DNA from: Vibrionaceae bacterium
GTDB taxonomy: Bacteria; Pseudomonadota; Gammaproteobacteria; Enterobacterales; Vibrionaceae
Length of the DNA stretch: 64,000 nt
Direction of reading: 5' to 3'
Assembly (NCBI GenBank): GCA_018222805.1
Contig: JAAEZQ010000013.1
Location: 1-64,000, forward strand
The position numbers were made by a program, and so were the translations under genes. The notes under the pieces were generated by a model. The model had not been told where the DNA came from. It saw only the letters and a list, made by a program, of their open reading frames with translations, and ran no database searches. Each line of letters starts with the position of its first letter. Position 1 is the stretch's first letter. Shown one piece after another: positions 27,870 through 37,666 of this stretch.

Positions 27870-29585
27870 ATGAGTTCGAAATCTATCAAAATCGCAACCA
27901 TCGCTTTAATGGTAGGTGGTGCCTTAGGCTTTGGTATCAGCCATTTAAATTCTAGTGCCACTCACGGGCTAAATGCGGCGGAAAATAACGCTTCAAATAG
28001 TGCAAACGAGCCGCTCTACTGGGTCGCCCCGATGGATCCAAACTACAAACGAGATAAACCGGGGAAATCACCAATGGGGATGGATTTGATTCCTGTCTAT
28101 GCTGAAGATCTCGCGGGTGAGAATGACAAGCCAGGTACGGTGACCATTGCCCCTTCGGTAGAAAACAACCTAGGGGTTAAAACCGCCCAAGTTTCGTTAG
28201 AGAAATTATCACCACGTATTGAAACCGTTGGTTATATTTCTTTTGATGAGAGCTCCTTGTGGCAAACCAACGTTCGTGTTGCTGGTTGGGTTGAAAAACT
28301 TTACATCAACGCAGTTGGTGAAAAAGTCCAAAAAGGCGACGTTCTATTTACGCTCTATTCTCCCGAAGTAGTTAAAGCACAAGAAGAGTTGCTAAACGCT
28401 TATCGCACAGGCCGCAGTGGTTTAGTCAAAGGAGCAACTGAGCGCCTAGTTACACTCGGGGTCGATCGCTCACAAATCAAAGCCATTACAAAGCGCGGAA
28501 AAGCTTCCCAAACTATAGCAATTAAAGCACCTGAAGACGGCATCATCGCCAGCTTAAATGTGCGCGAAGGTGGTTACTTATCTCCTGCTCAAGCGGTGAT
28601 AAGCGCCGGACCATTGGAGAATGTTTGGGTCGATGCGGAAGTTTTTGAGCGTCAGGCTCAATGGATGAAAGCTGGTAGCAATGCAACCATGACGTTAGAC
28701 GCGATTCCCGGCAAAGATTGGCAAGGCACGGTAGATTACGTATATCCGATTCTTGATCCTAAAACTCGAACCTTACGTGTGCGCCTTAAGTTCCCAAACC
28801 CCAATGGCGAGCTTAAGCCTAACATGTTTGCCAACATCGCCTTGCAACCCGTTAGTGACGATGCTGTGCTGACCATCCCTAAGTCTTCGGTTATCCGCTC
28901 TGGCGGTATGACCCGAGTCGTCCTAGCTGAAGGCAACGGAAAATACCGCTCTACTCGGATCAAAGTCGGTCGCGAAGCTTATGACAGAATCGAGGTATTA
29001 GAAGGCCTTAGCAAAGATGAGCTTATTGTTACCTCCGCGCACTTCATGCTGGACTCAGAATCAAGCCAGACAGCGGATCTTTCTCGTATTTCGGCTCCGA
29101 AGGAGTCAACCGCAGCGACGGCTTGGGCAAAAGGTGAAATTACCGATGTGATGAAAGACCATCGCATGCTGACCATCAACCACCAGCCAGTACCGGAATG
29201 GGATTGGCCAGGAATGGTCATGAACTTTACTTTCGCCAACGGCGTGGAAATGGATGATCTGCAAAAAGGCCAATTCATTGAATTTGAAATACAGAAAACG
29301 GATTCAGGCCAGTATGAAGTTATTGATTACAAAGCAGACGGCAGTGTCGTCGCGACGGATGTGTGGTTAACTGGTGACATCAGCATGCTCATGGCAGACT
29401 TTGGCATGATTACGCTCAACCACATGCCTGTTACTGAGTGGAACTGGGATGCGGGTGAAATGAACTTCACTGTAGGTGATGAGGTTAATCTGTCAGGCTT
29501 CGAAGAAGGTCAGAAAGTCCGGTTTCTAATCGAGAAACAAGGGACTGACTATGTACTAAAACAACTAGAAGCGGTTGAGGGCTAA
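27870..29585 (+). CDS. cusB: CusB-like RND adaptor with two CusF-like C-terminal domains
   Basis: A 571-residue periplasmic adaptor. An N-terminal anchor/signal (about 8-30) precedes a heavy-metal-binding motif (YWVAPMDPNYKRDKPGKSPM, about 50-70), then the barrel-sandwich, hairpin and beta-barrel core to about 405. Two tandem CusF-like domains follow. The first (about 418-490) has the complete Cu(I) site by CusF spacing: H438, W446, M449 and M451. The second (about 498-571) has H518, W526 and M531 but Gly at 529 where the first Met should be. CusF is normally a separate metallochaperone, so these are fused here. Two bases separate this gene from each of cusC and cusA. Confidence 0.92.
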   Translation: MSSKSIKIATIALMVGGALGFGISHLNSSATHGLNAAENNASNSANEPLYWVAPMDPNYKRDKPGKSPMGMDLIPVYAEDLAGENDKPGTVTIAPSVENNLGVKTAQVSLEKLSPRIETVGYISFDESSLWQTNVRVAGWVEKLYINAVGEKVQKGDVLFTLYSPEVVKAQEELLNAYRTGRSGLVKGATERLVTLGVDRSQIKAITKRGKASQTIAIKAPEDGIIASLNVREGGYLSPAQAVISAGPLENVWVDAEVFERQAQWMKAGSNATMTLDAIPGKDWQGTVDYVYPILDPKTRTLRVRLKFPNPNGELKPNMFANIALQPVSDDAVLTIPKSSVIRSGGMTRVVLAEGNGKYRSTRIKVGREAYDRIEVLEGLSKDELIVTSAHFMLDSESSQTADLSRISAPKESTAATAWAKGEITDVMKDHRMLTINHQPVPEWDWPGMVMNFTFANGVEMDDLQKGQFIEFEIQKTDSGQYEVIDYKADGSVVATDVWLTGDISMLMADFGMITLNHMPVTEWNWDAGEMNFTVGDEVNLSGFEEGQKVRFLIEKQGTDYVLKQLEAVEG

Positions 29586-29587
29586 CT

Positions 29588-32500
29588 ATGATTGGAGCAA
29601 TTATCCGTTGGTCTATCAACAACCGTTTCATGGTATTAATCGCGACGCTAGTGGTTGTAATATCTGGACTCTACAGCGTTAAGAACACGCCTGTTGATGC
29701 CATTCCCGATCTTTCAGATGTACAGGTGATCATTAAAACCAGCTATCCGGGGCAAGCACCGCAAGTAGTTGAGGATCAGGTCACTTATCCTCTTACCACA
29801 GCGATGTTGGCAGTTCCGGGAGCAGAAACAGTACGTGGCTATTCATTTTTTGGAGATTCGTATGTTTATATCATTTTCAACGATGATACTGACATGTACT
29901 GGGCTAGATCACGTGTCTTAGAATACTTGAGCCAAGTAGCTCCGAAATTGCCTACGAGTGCAAAACCAACGCTGGGGCCGGATGCAACAGGCGTGGGCTG
30001 GGTTTATAGCTACGTGTTGCAAGATAAAACCGGACAACACGACCTCGCTGAACTGCGCAGTTTTCAAGACTGGTTCTTAAAATATGAACTGCAAACGGTA
30101 GATGGCGTTTCTGAGGTAGCAACCGTCGGTGGGATGGTCAAACAATACCAAGTCCAGATCGACCCGGCAAAACTTCGTGCCTACAACCTCACTTTGCAGC
30201 AAGTGAACATGGCGATCCAGAACGGCAATCAGGAAACCGGTGCTTCCGTTGTGGAAATTGCTGAAGCGGAGCACATGGTCCGTACTACAGGTTATCTAAC
30301 CAGCATCGAGGACATTGAGTCACTACCACTTAAAGTGACCGACAAAGGTACACCGTTACTACTGGGAGACATCGCGGATATTAACCTCGGCCCACAAATG
30401 CGTCGTGGTATCTCTGAGTTAAACGGTGAAGGGGAAGCCGTCGGCGGCGTCATTGTGATGCGCTATGGTGAAAATGCGAGCGAAGTGATCAGCAAAGTCA
30501 AAGACAAGCTTGATGATTTGCAGCGAAGCCTGCCTGATGGTGTAGAAATTGTTTCAACTTACGATCGCTCAACTCTGATCAATGCAGCAGTAGACAACCT
30601 TTGGAAGAAACTGGCAGAAGAGTTCATCGTGGTGGCGATCGTTTGTGCCTTGTTCTTGTTCCATATCCGTTCCTCATTAGTCATCGCGCTTAGCTTGCCA
30701 GTAGGCATTTTGGCCGCCTTTATTGTGATGCACTATCAAGGCATTAATGCCAACATCATGTCACTCGGTGGGATAGCCATTGCCATCGGGGCGATGGTGG
30801 ACGGCGCGATTGTGATGATAGAAAACGTCCACAAGCACATCGAACGGACGCCACTTACTGACAAAAACCGATGGCAGGTGATTGGTAAAGCAGCCGAAGA
30901 AGTGGGAGCCCCCCTATTCTTCTCGCTCCTAATCATCACATTGAGCTTTGTTCCGGTGTTCGCGCTGGAAGGGCAAGAAGGAAAGATGTTCTCACCTCTC
31001 GCCTTTACCAAAACGTATGCCATGGCGTCTGCAGCCGCTCTCGCGATTACGCTCGTGCCTGTTTTAATGGGTTACTTTATTCGTGGAAAGATACTTCCTG
31101 AACATAAAAACCCAGTCAACCGTGGTCTTATCGCACTTTATCGCCCTCTGCTGAATCTGAGCTTAAAGCATCCTAAGGCAATGATTGTGCTGGCTATTGG
31201 TCTGTTGGCATCGGCATACTACCCGACAAGTAAACTCGGAAGTGAATTCATTCCGCCACTGGATGAAGGTGACTTGATGTACATGCCGACCACCTACCCT
31301 GGCATTTCTATTGGTAAAGCGCGTGAGCTGCTTCAGCAAACCAATAAATTGATCAAGACCGTACCGGAAGTCAAAACGGTTTGGGGCAAAATTGGGCGTG
31401 CTGATACTGCAACCGATCCGGCACCACTGACGATGATTGAAACGGTCATTCAATTCAAACCTCGTGAGGAATGGCGAGAGGGTGTTACGACAGAATCTTT
31501 ACGCAAAGAATTTGACGACCTAGTGCAGTTCCCCGGGTTGACCAACGCTTGGGTTATGCCGATTAAAACTCGTATCGACATGCTGGCAACGGGTATTAAA
31601 ACCCCTATCGGGATAAAAATAGCAGGTCCAGACCTGAAAGAGATTGAGAAAATTGGTGCGCAAATAGAGCCAATTCTTAATAGCGTGCCTGGTACGTCAT
31701 CGGTTTATGCCGAGCGAGTAGCCGGTGGCCGTTACGTCACAATTGATATCAAACGCCGTGTCGCTGCTCGTTATGGACTTAATATCAAAGATGTTCAGCA
31801 GGTTATCTCCACTGCAGTGGGCGGGATGAATGTTGGTGAAACCATCGAAGGTCTGGAACGTTATCCAATTAATGTTCGTTATCCACAAGACTACCGCGAT
31901 TCGGTGGTGAAGTTGCAGAACCTACCGCTAGTAACACCAAACGGTGCTCGTATTGCACTCGCTGACGTGGCAGACATTCGTTACGAAGATGGTCCGCCGA
32001 TGATCAAAACAGAAAACGCACGTCCGAATGGTTGGGTGTTTGTTGATATCGACGGACGAGATCTCGGTTCTTACGTCGTTGAAGCACAGCTCGCCGTCGC
32101 GGATCAACTGGTTCTGCCTACAGGCTACTCGATCGCTTGGTCAGGCCAATATGAGTATATGGAACGTGCGAAAGACCGACTCAGTGTAGTAGTACCAATT
32201 ACCTTAGTGATCATCATGATGTTGCTTTACTTCAGTTTCCGTCGCATCGGAGAGGTATTGATCATCATGCTGACTCTGCCGTTGGCCATGGTGGGTGGTT
32301 TGTGGTTAATGTACGGCCTCAATTACAACTTCTCCATCGCCGTTGGGGTTGGCTTTATTGCCCTCGCAGGTGTAGCGGTAGAAATAGGCGTCATCATGCT
32401 GGTTTATCTCAACCAAGCATGGCACCACAAAAAACTGGATGCGGAAGAAAAGCGTCGATCGCTACATCAAAAAGACCTGACTAATGCGATACGTGAAGGT

Positions 32501-32728
32501 GCTGGTCTGCGAGTACGTCCGGTGATGATGACCGTGCTCACCGTCATTATCGGCCTGATTCCAATCATGTACGGCGACGGAACCGGCTCACAGGTAATGC
32601 AGCGTATCGCCGCCCCAATGATCGGTGGTATGGCATCGGCACTACTGCTTACGCTACTGGTGCTGCCAGCCATCTTTAAGCTCTGGAAACAGCGCGAACT
32701 AACTCCAAATAAAAGCATAGAAAAATAA
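29588..32728 (+). CDS. cusA: CusA-like heavy-metal RND efflux pump
   Basis: A 1046-residue inner-membrane proton antiporter of the heavy-metal (HME) RND class exporting Cu(I)/Ag(I). There are 12 membrane segments with two large periplasmic loops. The proton-relay aspartate lies in GAMVDGAIVMIENVHKH. The three methionines of the CusA metal path can be placed in DLMYMPTT, PLTMIETVI and RIDMLATGIK. It is third in the tight cusCBA operon. Full length, no defects seen. Confidence 0.95.
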   Translation: MIGAIIRWSINNRFMVLIATLVVVISGLYSVKNTPVDAIPDLSDVQVIIKTSYPGQAPQVVEDQVTYPLTTAMLAVPGAETVRGYSFFGDSYVYIIFNDDTDMYWARSRVLEYLSQVAPKLPTSAKPTLGPDATGVGWVYSYVLQDKTGQHDLAELRSFQDWFLKYELQTVDGVSEVATVGGMVKQYQVQIDPAKLRAYNLTLQQVNMAIQNGNQETGASVVEIAEAEHMVRTTGYLTSIEDIESLPLKVTDKGTPLLLGDIADINLGPQMRRGISELNGEGEAVGGVIVMRYGENASEVISKVKDKLDDLQRSLPDGVEIVSTYDRSTLINAAVDNLWKKLAEEFIVVAIVCALFLFHIRSSLVIALSLPVGILAAFIVMHYQGINANIMSLGGIAIAIGAMVDGAIVMIENVHKHIERTPLTDKNRWQVIGKAAEEVGAPLFFSLLIITLSFVPVFALEGQEGKMFSPLAFTKTYAMASAAALAITLVPVLMGYFIRGKILPEHKNPVNRGLIALYRPLLNLSLKHPKAMIVLAIGLLASAYYPTSKLGSEFIPPLDEGDLMYMPTTYPGISIGKARELLQQTNKLIKTVPEVKTVWGKIGRADTATDPAPLTMIETVIQFKPREEWREGVTTESLRKEFDDLVQFPGLTNAWVMPIKTRIDMLATGIKTPIGIKIAGPDLKEIEKIGAQIEPILNSVPGTSSVYAERVAGGRYVTIDIKRRVAARYGLNIKDVQQVISTAVGGMNVGETIEGLERYPINVRYPQDYRDSVVKLQNLPLVTPNGARIALADVADIRYEDGPPMIKTENARPNGWVFVDIDGRDLGSYVVEAQLAVADQLVLPTGYSIAWSGQYEYMERAKDRLSVVVPITLVIIMMLLYFSFRRIGEVLIIMLTLPLAMVGGLWLMYGLNYNFSIAVGVGFIALAGVAVEIGVIMLVYLNQAWHHKKLDAEEKRRSLHQKDLTNAIREGAGLRVRPVMMTVLTVIIGLIPIMYGDGTGSQVMQRIAAPMIGGMASALLLTLLVLPAIFKLWKQRELTPNKSIEK

Positions 32729-32791
32729 ACCTCGGCGCTATGGTCACAACGACTATGGCGCACTACCTTCTTGATGATAAAGGAAATAAAC

Positions 32792-33358
32792 ATGAAAAAG
32801 ACACTAATCACACTTGCTCTAACCTTCGCCTCTACCAGCGTCTTTGCTCAGATGGACAATTCAACCATGAACCATGACGACATGGGCCATGACTCTATGC
32901 CTATGAAACATATGCAGAGTGACAGCATGCCAATGGACCATTCCAAAATGGATCACTCTAATATGAACGGCATGGCAGCAACGTCTGCTGTAGGTATGCC
33001 AGCAAATGGCTCAAAGCCTGACAAAGTCGTGCACGTCATTTTAAGTGACGACATGAAAATCACCTTCAAAAAAGAAGTGAATATCGAACCCAATGATGTC
33101 GTCCAATTTGTGGTAATGAACACGGGAAAAATGAATCATGAGTTCACTATAGGCTCAGCCGAAGAGCAGCTAGAACACCGTGAAATGATGAAGAACATGA
33201 CAGGTAATCACATGCACGACTCAGGTAGTTCAGTCACTGTAGAGCCGGGTAAAGCTAAGCAAATGCTTTGGCATTTCCACGGTGACAACAATGTTGAATT
33301 CGCATGTAACATGCCAGGCCACGCAGAAGTCGGCATGGTAAAGAAAGTGAACCTATAG
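32792..33358 (+). CDS. Periplasmic cupredoxin (CopI-like)
   Basis: A 188-residue periplasmic copper protein. A signal peptide (MKKTLITLAL ... FAQ, cleavage near 20) precedes a Met/His/Asp-rich tract (about 21-62, many MDHS and MPM units) and a C-terminal cupredoxin domain. Type 1 copper ligands fit H116 (MNHEF), C172, H177 and M182 (ACNMPGHAEVGM). The start is the ATG at 32792, with AAGGA eight bases upstream, rather than the in-frame ATG at 32771. It is the last gene of the copper operon. Related CopI proteins are copper-inducible and support copper tolerance. Confidence 0.85.
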   Translation: MKKTLITLALTFASTSVFAQMDNSTMNHDDMGHDSMPMKHMQSDSMPMDHSKMDHSNMNGMAATSAVGMPANGSKPDKVVHVILSDDMKITFKKEVNIEPNDVVQFVVMNTGKMNHEFTIGSAEEQLEHREMMKNMTGNHMHDSGSSVTVEPGKAKQMLWHFHGDNNVEFACNMPGHAEVGMVKKVNL

Positions 33359-33367
33359 CTTGTATCA

Positions 33368-33403
33368 AATGTAAAAGGAGCAGATTCTCGCTCCTTTTAC
33401 ATT
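33368..33403. terminator. Terminator of the copper operon
   Basis: Fourteen-base arms (AATGTAAAAGGAGC / GCTCCTTTTACATT) with an 8-base loop, followed by TT then GGG. It lies just past the cupredoxin gene and also faces the end of the ferric-reductase-like gene. Confidence 0.85.
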
Positions 33404-33417
33404 TTGGGTTAAGATGC

Positions 33418-34759
33418 TCACCTCATCACAAATAACTCTTCATGATAGTGATGTTCGGTGTCAAATCGATACACAATCAATTGTTGTTTCAACGCGTTAG
33501 AAAACGTTTCGGGACCACAGAAATAAAGCTCATAGCCTACTAAACTCCCACACTGCTTAACGATACGTTGGGCGTTAAGCCTTGGCGAAACATGAGTATC
33601 AATGACACTTAATTCAACATCAGCGTGATGGGAATAACGCCACAACTCATCCACAAAATGACTATCCAATCCGCGTGCACAATAGAATAGATGTACTGGC
33701 TGATGCGATTTACGTTCTTTTAATGAAGCGAGTATCGCAACGAAAACCGCAATACCAACACCACCTGCAACCCAGATTTGGGGTTTGGTGACGTCAAACT
33801 CTAAACGACCATAGGGTCCTTCCACGGTTACCTCATCACCAGCTTTTATTTGGCCGAATAAACCCGTAGTAAAATCCCCTAGTTCTTTGATCAAAAACCT
33901 TAATTCCGGTTCACCGTTAGCCGATGCAATCGTAAAAGGATGCAAGTCTTCATCGCCAAATCGTACATAAGCGAATTGTCCTGCTTTATGCCCCAGCCAA
34001 GAATCGGCTGGTGTGACCACCAATTCCATGACACGAGCCTGTGGGAAAAAGCGCGTCGATTTCACTCTCATGCTGTGACGGTTCATTCGACCAACCAAGC
34101 CCCATAAGCTGTAAATGGCCGCAGCGGATCCAAACACTGCAAATGTGATAGAAACATAGTAAATCGGGTCTCCCCAATAGGCTCTCTTGATCAGCAGAAC
34201 TGAATGAAAGGCAATCATCAAATAACCAACGGCCATCATTCTATGCGAGACTTTAAAAGGCTTGTACTTCACGACAGTCCAGAGGGAAATAGTCAATAGC
34301 ACAAGTAATAAATAGAAGCCCCATTCGCCAATGGCTTAGGCCGACATCTCGTAGGTCAACAACCCAGGCTTCCCAACCGGTTAAGTTATTCCCAGCAGGT
34401 CCTGCTCCTGTATGTTTAACGGGCTGTTCTAGCACTCCGGACTTTACTAACCATTTTGGCACTTGATACAAAAGCCAATGCACTATGCCTAAACTCACCC
34501 CTGAGATACCCAACCACTTATGAACTCGATAGGCTTTATCCATACCATTCACCCAGCTCTCTACAACGGGCAAGCGTAACGCTAACACCATGGCAATAGA
34601 CATTAAAGCGAGTGCTATAACACCAGAGTATTGAATCAATGCTGAGCGCCAATAGAAAAATTGAGTCGACGACAGCAGTTGTGGTTCACTCATAAACCAC
34701 AGAACAGATACGACTGCAATCATAAGACATATAGAATTCCGTACTGTTTTCATCTTCAC
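33418..34759 (-). pseudogene. Frameshifted ferric-reductase-like ferredoxin/NAD reductase
   Basis: Two leftward frames together encode one protein. Codons from 34759 give the N-terminal membrane half (about five segments, HKWLGISG and HWLLYQ haem-binding-type histidines), and the frame continuing to 33418 gives the remaining membrane segments, a FAD-binding domain (HPFTIASANGEPE) and an NAD-binding domain (WVAGGVGIAVFVAIL). At about 34336-34338 an extra base puts TAA in frame; removing one A restores GLAIGEWGFYLLLVLLTISL. It is therefore a recent frameshift or a sequencing error. A GTG at 34302 could restart the C-terminal half. Family members reduce iron or act as flavocytochrome oxidases. 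Confidence 0.8.
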
Positions 34760-34965
34760 TACTCCGCCACTGACGACAATTCTAGTTTAGTGCTACCTAC
34801 GTAAAGCAACGTCAATAACGGTAAAGCTGAGTAAAACGCTCTATTTGAGCAGAATTCTACAGAAAACCGACAGGAATTTAACAGTCCACGGCGTACTCCA
34901 TCGATATAGTCACTGTTGATTTCGCCTCAATGCGAACCAGAAAGAATAAATAAAGATAATCACTC

Positions 34966-35817
34966 ATGAAAAAGTTACTTTTTTTGATTGCGCTAACGAT
35001 CGGCTCACCCTTAAGTCACGCCTCTAAATTGCATGAAGACGTTTCTCTTCTCGAGCAACAGATCTCCGGTCGAATTGGGATAGCCGTCTGGGATACTCAG
35101 AATGATAAACAATGGGCTTATCGTGGCGACGAGAGATTCCCTATAGTGGGAACCTTTAATACGTTAGCTTGTGCAACTATGCTGCATGAAATGGACACTG
35201 GTATCCTTAAAAAAAACGCAACAGCAACAGTAGAAGAGCGCAATATGGTGGTGTGGTCCCCCATTATGGACAAACTGGCCGGGCAAAATGTCCGTATAGA
35301 GCATGCCTGTGAAGCCGCGATGTTGATGAACGATAACACGGCGGTGAATCTGGTATTGAATGAAATAGGAGGGCCTAAATCGGTAACGCTTTTCCTGCGT
35401 ACCATAGGAGACAAAGCCACGAGACTTGACAGAAATGAGCCTAGAGTCAACGATGCTATGCCAGGTGATAAGCATGATACAACCACACCTAACGCCATGA
35501 TAAACACTCTTGAAACACTAATCGATGGCGATGCGCTCTCTTATGAATCTCGAATTCAATTAAAGATTTGGATGCAAGACAGTAAAGTGTCAGATCCACT
35601 CATGCGTTCAGTTTTACCATCGGGCTGGTCTATCGCGGATCGCTCGGGTTCTGGTGGGAATGGTTCTCTTGGCTTCAACGCCATCATTTGGAAAGAAAAC
35701 CATAAGCCCGTTTATATCAGTATCTACGTGGCAGAAACCGAACTGTCGCTGCAAGCAAGAGAACAACTTATCGCGCAAATTAGCCAACTTATTTTGTATA
35801 AGTACCGAAATACCTAG
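34966..35817 (+). CDS. Class A beta-lactamase homologue lacking catalytic residues
   Basis: A 283-residue exported protein (signal about 1-19) closest in pattern to the CARB enzymes intrinsic to vibrios. The fold markers remain: C69 and C115 for the class A disulfide, E158 in RNEP (Ambler 166), RSG at 226-228 (Ambler 234-236), and TTTP. The active site is gone, however. The STFK motif reads GTFN (Ser70 is G62, Lys73 is N65), and SDN reads NDN (Ser130 is N122). The frame is otherwise intact, with no stop. By known mechanism it cannot hydrolyse beta-lactams. It may be a decaying gene or a repurposed binding protein. A terminator follows. Confidence 0.88.
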   Translation: MKKLLFLIALTIGSPLSHASKLHEDVSLLEQQISGRIGIAVWDTQNDKQWAYRGDERFPIVGTFNTLACATMLHEMDTGILKKNATATVEERNMVVWSPIMDKLAGQNVRIEHACEAAMLMNDNTAVNLVLNEIGGPKSVTLFLRTIGDKATRLDRNEPRVNDAMPGDKHDTTTPNAMINTLETLIDGDALSYESRIQLKIWMQDSKVSDPLMRSVLPSGWSIADRSGSGGNGSLGFNAIIWKENHKPVYISIYVAETELSLQAREQLIAQISQLILYKYRNT

Positions 35818-35830
35818 CAATAAAAGTAAT

Positions 35831-35867
35831 GAGCCCTTCCAACCTGCCTAAGAAGGGCTCTTTTTTT
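35831..35867 (+). terminator. Rho-independent terminator
   Basis: The stem GAGCCCTTC / GAAGGGCTC has a 12-base loop and a run of seven T, 13 bases after the beta-lactamase-like gene. Confidence 0.9.
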
Positions 35868-36121
35868 ACGCCAAACTATCCAAGACTTCTCATACCTTTA
35901 CCTTCTTAGTGGTATTTACAGCCACTCTGCTCCTACTGTATACGTCTTTTGGGTTATTAATTTCTATCATCGAGCAAAGTAATTGAACTCTCACTTTGCA
36001 CGTTCACCAGGATAGAATCGGCGACAAACTAACCGCATTTTATTCAACATAGATATTCTTCTTGAAAATATCCATGTGTTACATATTGTTTATATTAAGA
36101 GAGTGCCCGAGGAGATGACTA

Positions 36122-37165
36122 TTGAGACTTGAAAGAACGTTTGCGCCCAGTGACCTATCAACGCAAAACATGGATGGCCCAATATGTTTACCGATAGGCT
36201 TTGTTCACTTTCTGGCTCAGTCAGAAACCTTACAACAGGTACTTAATACTGTAGCAGAATGGATTAACCGCATCTTCGAATCTGATCGGGCAAGTATTAC
36301 TTTGTCTGAAAATAGTGACTACTTGAAGGTCTACTCTTTTTCAGGAAACAAAGCGATCCCCACTGACTTTCTCGTGCCAATTGATACGTCTTTCGTCGGT
36401 CGAGTTTTCAAAAATCAACAACTGATCATTTGTGACGATGTGAGCCAGTCAGATGAACTCGATTGTGTGATGCTGTCCTCTAGCGGAATGGGGACTTGTA
36501 TGGATGCGCCTTTGATGCACGGTAAGACTTGCTTGGGTACACTGAATGTCGCTCATAACAAAACTCACTTTTACACCAAAGAACAAGCCTCACACCTACA
36601 ATGTATCGCAAACTGGATTGCATTAAACATCGCTTTACATCTTCAGATCATGAAAATGGAGCATCTTGCGAAAACTGATGACTTAACTGGCATACCAAAC
36701 CGCAGAGAGTTCATGCGTGAGATCGAAAGTCGCCTTTCAGAGTATCGAGCTAAGGGGATAAAGTTCCACGTAGCCATTCTGGATTTAGATCACTTTAAGA
36801 AATTAAATGACAAATATGGGCACGATGCTGGCGACAAGTCTCTGATTCACGTAGTTAATACCATAAATGGTCATTTACGTGACTACGATCTGCTTGCTCG
36901 AGTTGGAGGCGAAGAGTTTGCGATTGTGCTTAGACGGCGATCATCTCAAGAAGCTCTTGATACATTAGAAACTATCCGCAACGCGCTAGAAAGCACGACC
37001 ATGAAACACTCTGGTCTGGAGATGCCGATTACCGCCAGTATTGGTGTTACGCAAGTATGCAGTTTAGATAACTCGTTTGAGCCACTGATTAAAAGAGCAG
37101 ACTTAGCACTATATAAAGCAAAAGAGACTGGCAGAAACCGCGTTGAAATCAACCATGAAGTTTAA
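36122..37165 (+). CDS. GAF-GGDEF diguanylate cyclase
   Basis: A cytosolic 347-residue c-di-GMP synthase. A GAF sensor (about 25-170) precedes a GGDEF domain (about 185-345) with an intact active site (RVGGEEFAIVL). An inhibitory I-site, RxxD (RDYD), lies five residues before the signature, so product feedback is expected. DLDHFKKLND supplies the metal/GTP site. The start is TTG at 36122, chosen for the strong GAGGAG site eight bases before it; the next ATG in frame is at 36170. There is no operon partner. Confidence 0.9.
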   Translation: MRLERTFAPSDLSTQNMDGPICLPIGFVHFLAQSETLQQVLNTVAEWINRIFESDRASITLSENSDYLKVYSFSGNKAIPTDFLVPIDTSFVGRVFKNQQLIICDDVSQSDELDCVMLSSSGMGTCMDAPLMHGKTCLGTLNVAHNKTHFYTKEQASHLQCIANWIALNIALHLQIMKMEHLAKTDDLTGIPNRREFMREIESRLSEYRAKGIKFHVAILDLDHFKKLNDKYGHDAGDKSLIHVVNTINGHLRDYDLLARVGGEEFAIVLRRRSSQEALDTLETIRNALESTTMKHSGLEMPITASIGVTQVCSLDNSFEPLIKRADLALYKAKETGRNRVEINHEV

Positions 37166-37259
37166 AATAAATAAAGGTAGCGCCCTAAAGCTCTACCTTT
37201 ATCCCTACTCCCACTGACACTTGGAAAGACTCAGACATCAGCAGAATAAGCAGATTAAG

Positions 37260-37412
37260 TTAAGCTTTCTGAAGGTCTTTAGTTGGGTAAGTCAAAGCAG
37301 CGTCACTCGCTTTTACGTGAGTGTAGGAACCGCCGCCGCTTACGCCTGTAACGACCATTTTACCTAGATCAATACCTTTAGTAGCTACTACTTCGTCACC
37401 GATTGAAAACAT
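37260..37412 (-). CDS. 50-residue conserved-looking small protein
   Basis: The frame reads MFSIGDEVVATKGIDLGKMV, then VTGVSGGGSYTHVKASDAAL and TYPTKDLQKA before the stop. It has an AAAGGTG ribosome site six to seven bases upstream of the ATG. The pattern (GDEV, Gly-rich turn, alternating hydrophobics) suggests a small beta-barrel such as a KOW/SH3-like fold, which is inference. It has no signal peptide and lies alone between the diguanylate cyclase gene and speG. Confidence 0.65.
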   Translation of the reverse strand: MFSIGDEVVATKGIDLGKMVVTGVSGGGSYTHVKASDAALTYPTKDLQKA

Positions 37413-37666
37413 ATTCAACACCTTTATGCAGATTGAAACAATGAGTCAATGCGAGGTATTTAATATGAAATAGCGTCGTTTACCTAATCAACTTTTTTAT
37501 CGTTAGGATTAAGTTTTCTGGTATTCATCAAAGATTACTTTTCTATTTTCTGACGCGGATAAACTTCACTAAATCATAAAAAAACAAGTAAGAGAATTTC
37601 GTATAGTAAGCTAATATTTTCACACATAAGAATAGGAGCAACACCTGCTCCCATCGGAGAAACATC

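Noticed and set aside
34966..35817. Functional carbenicillinase
   Set aside because: The nucleophile Ser70, Lys73 and Ser130 are all replaced, so hydrolysis by the class A mechanism is not expected.
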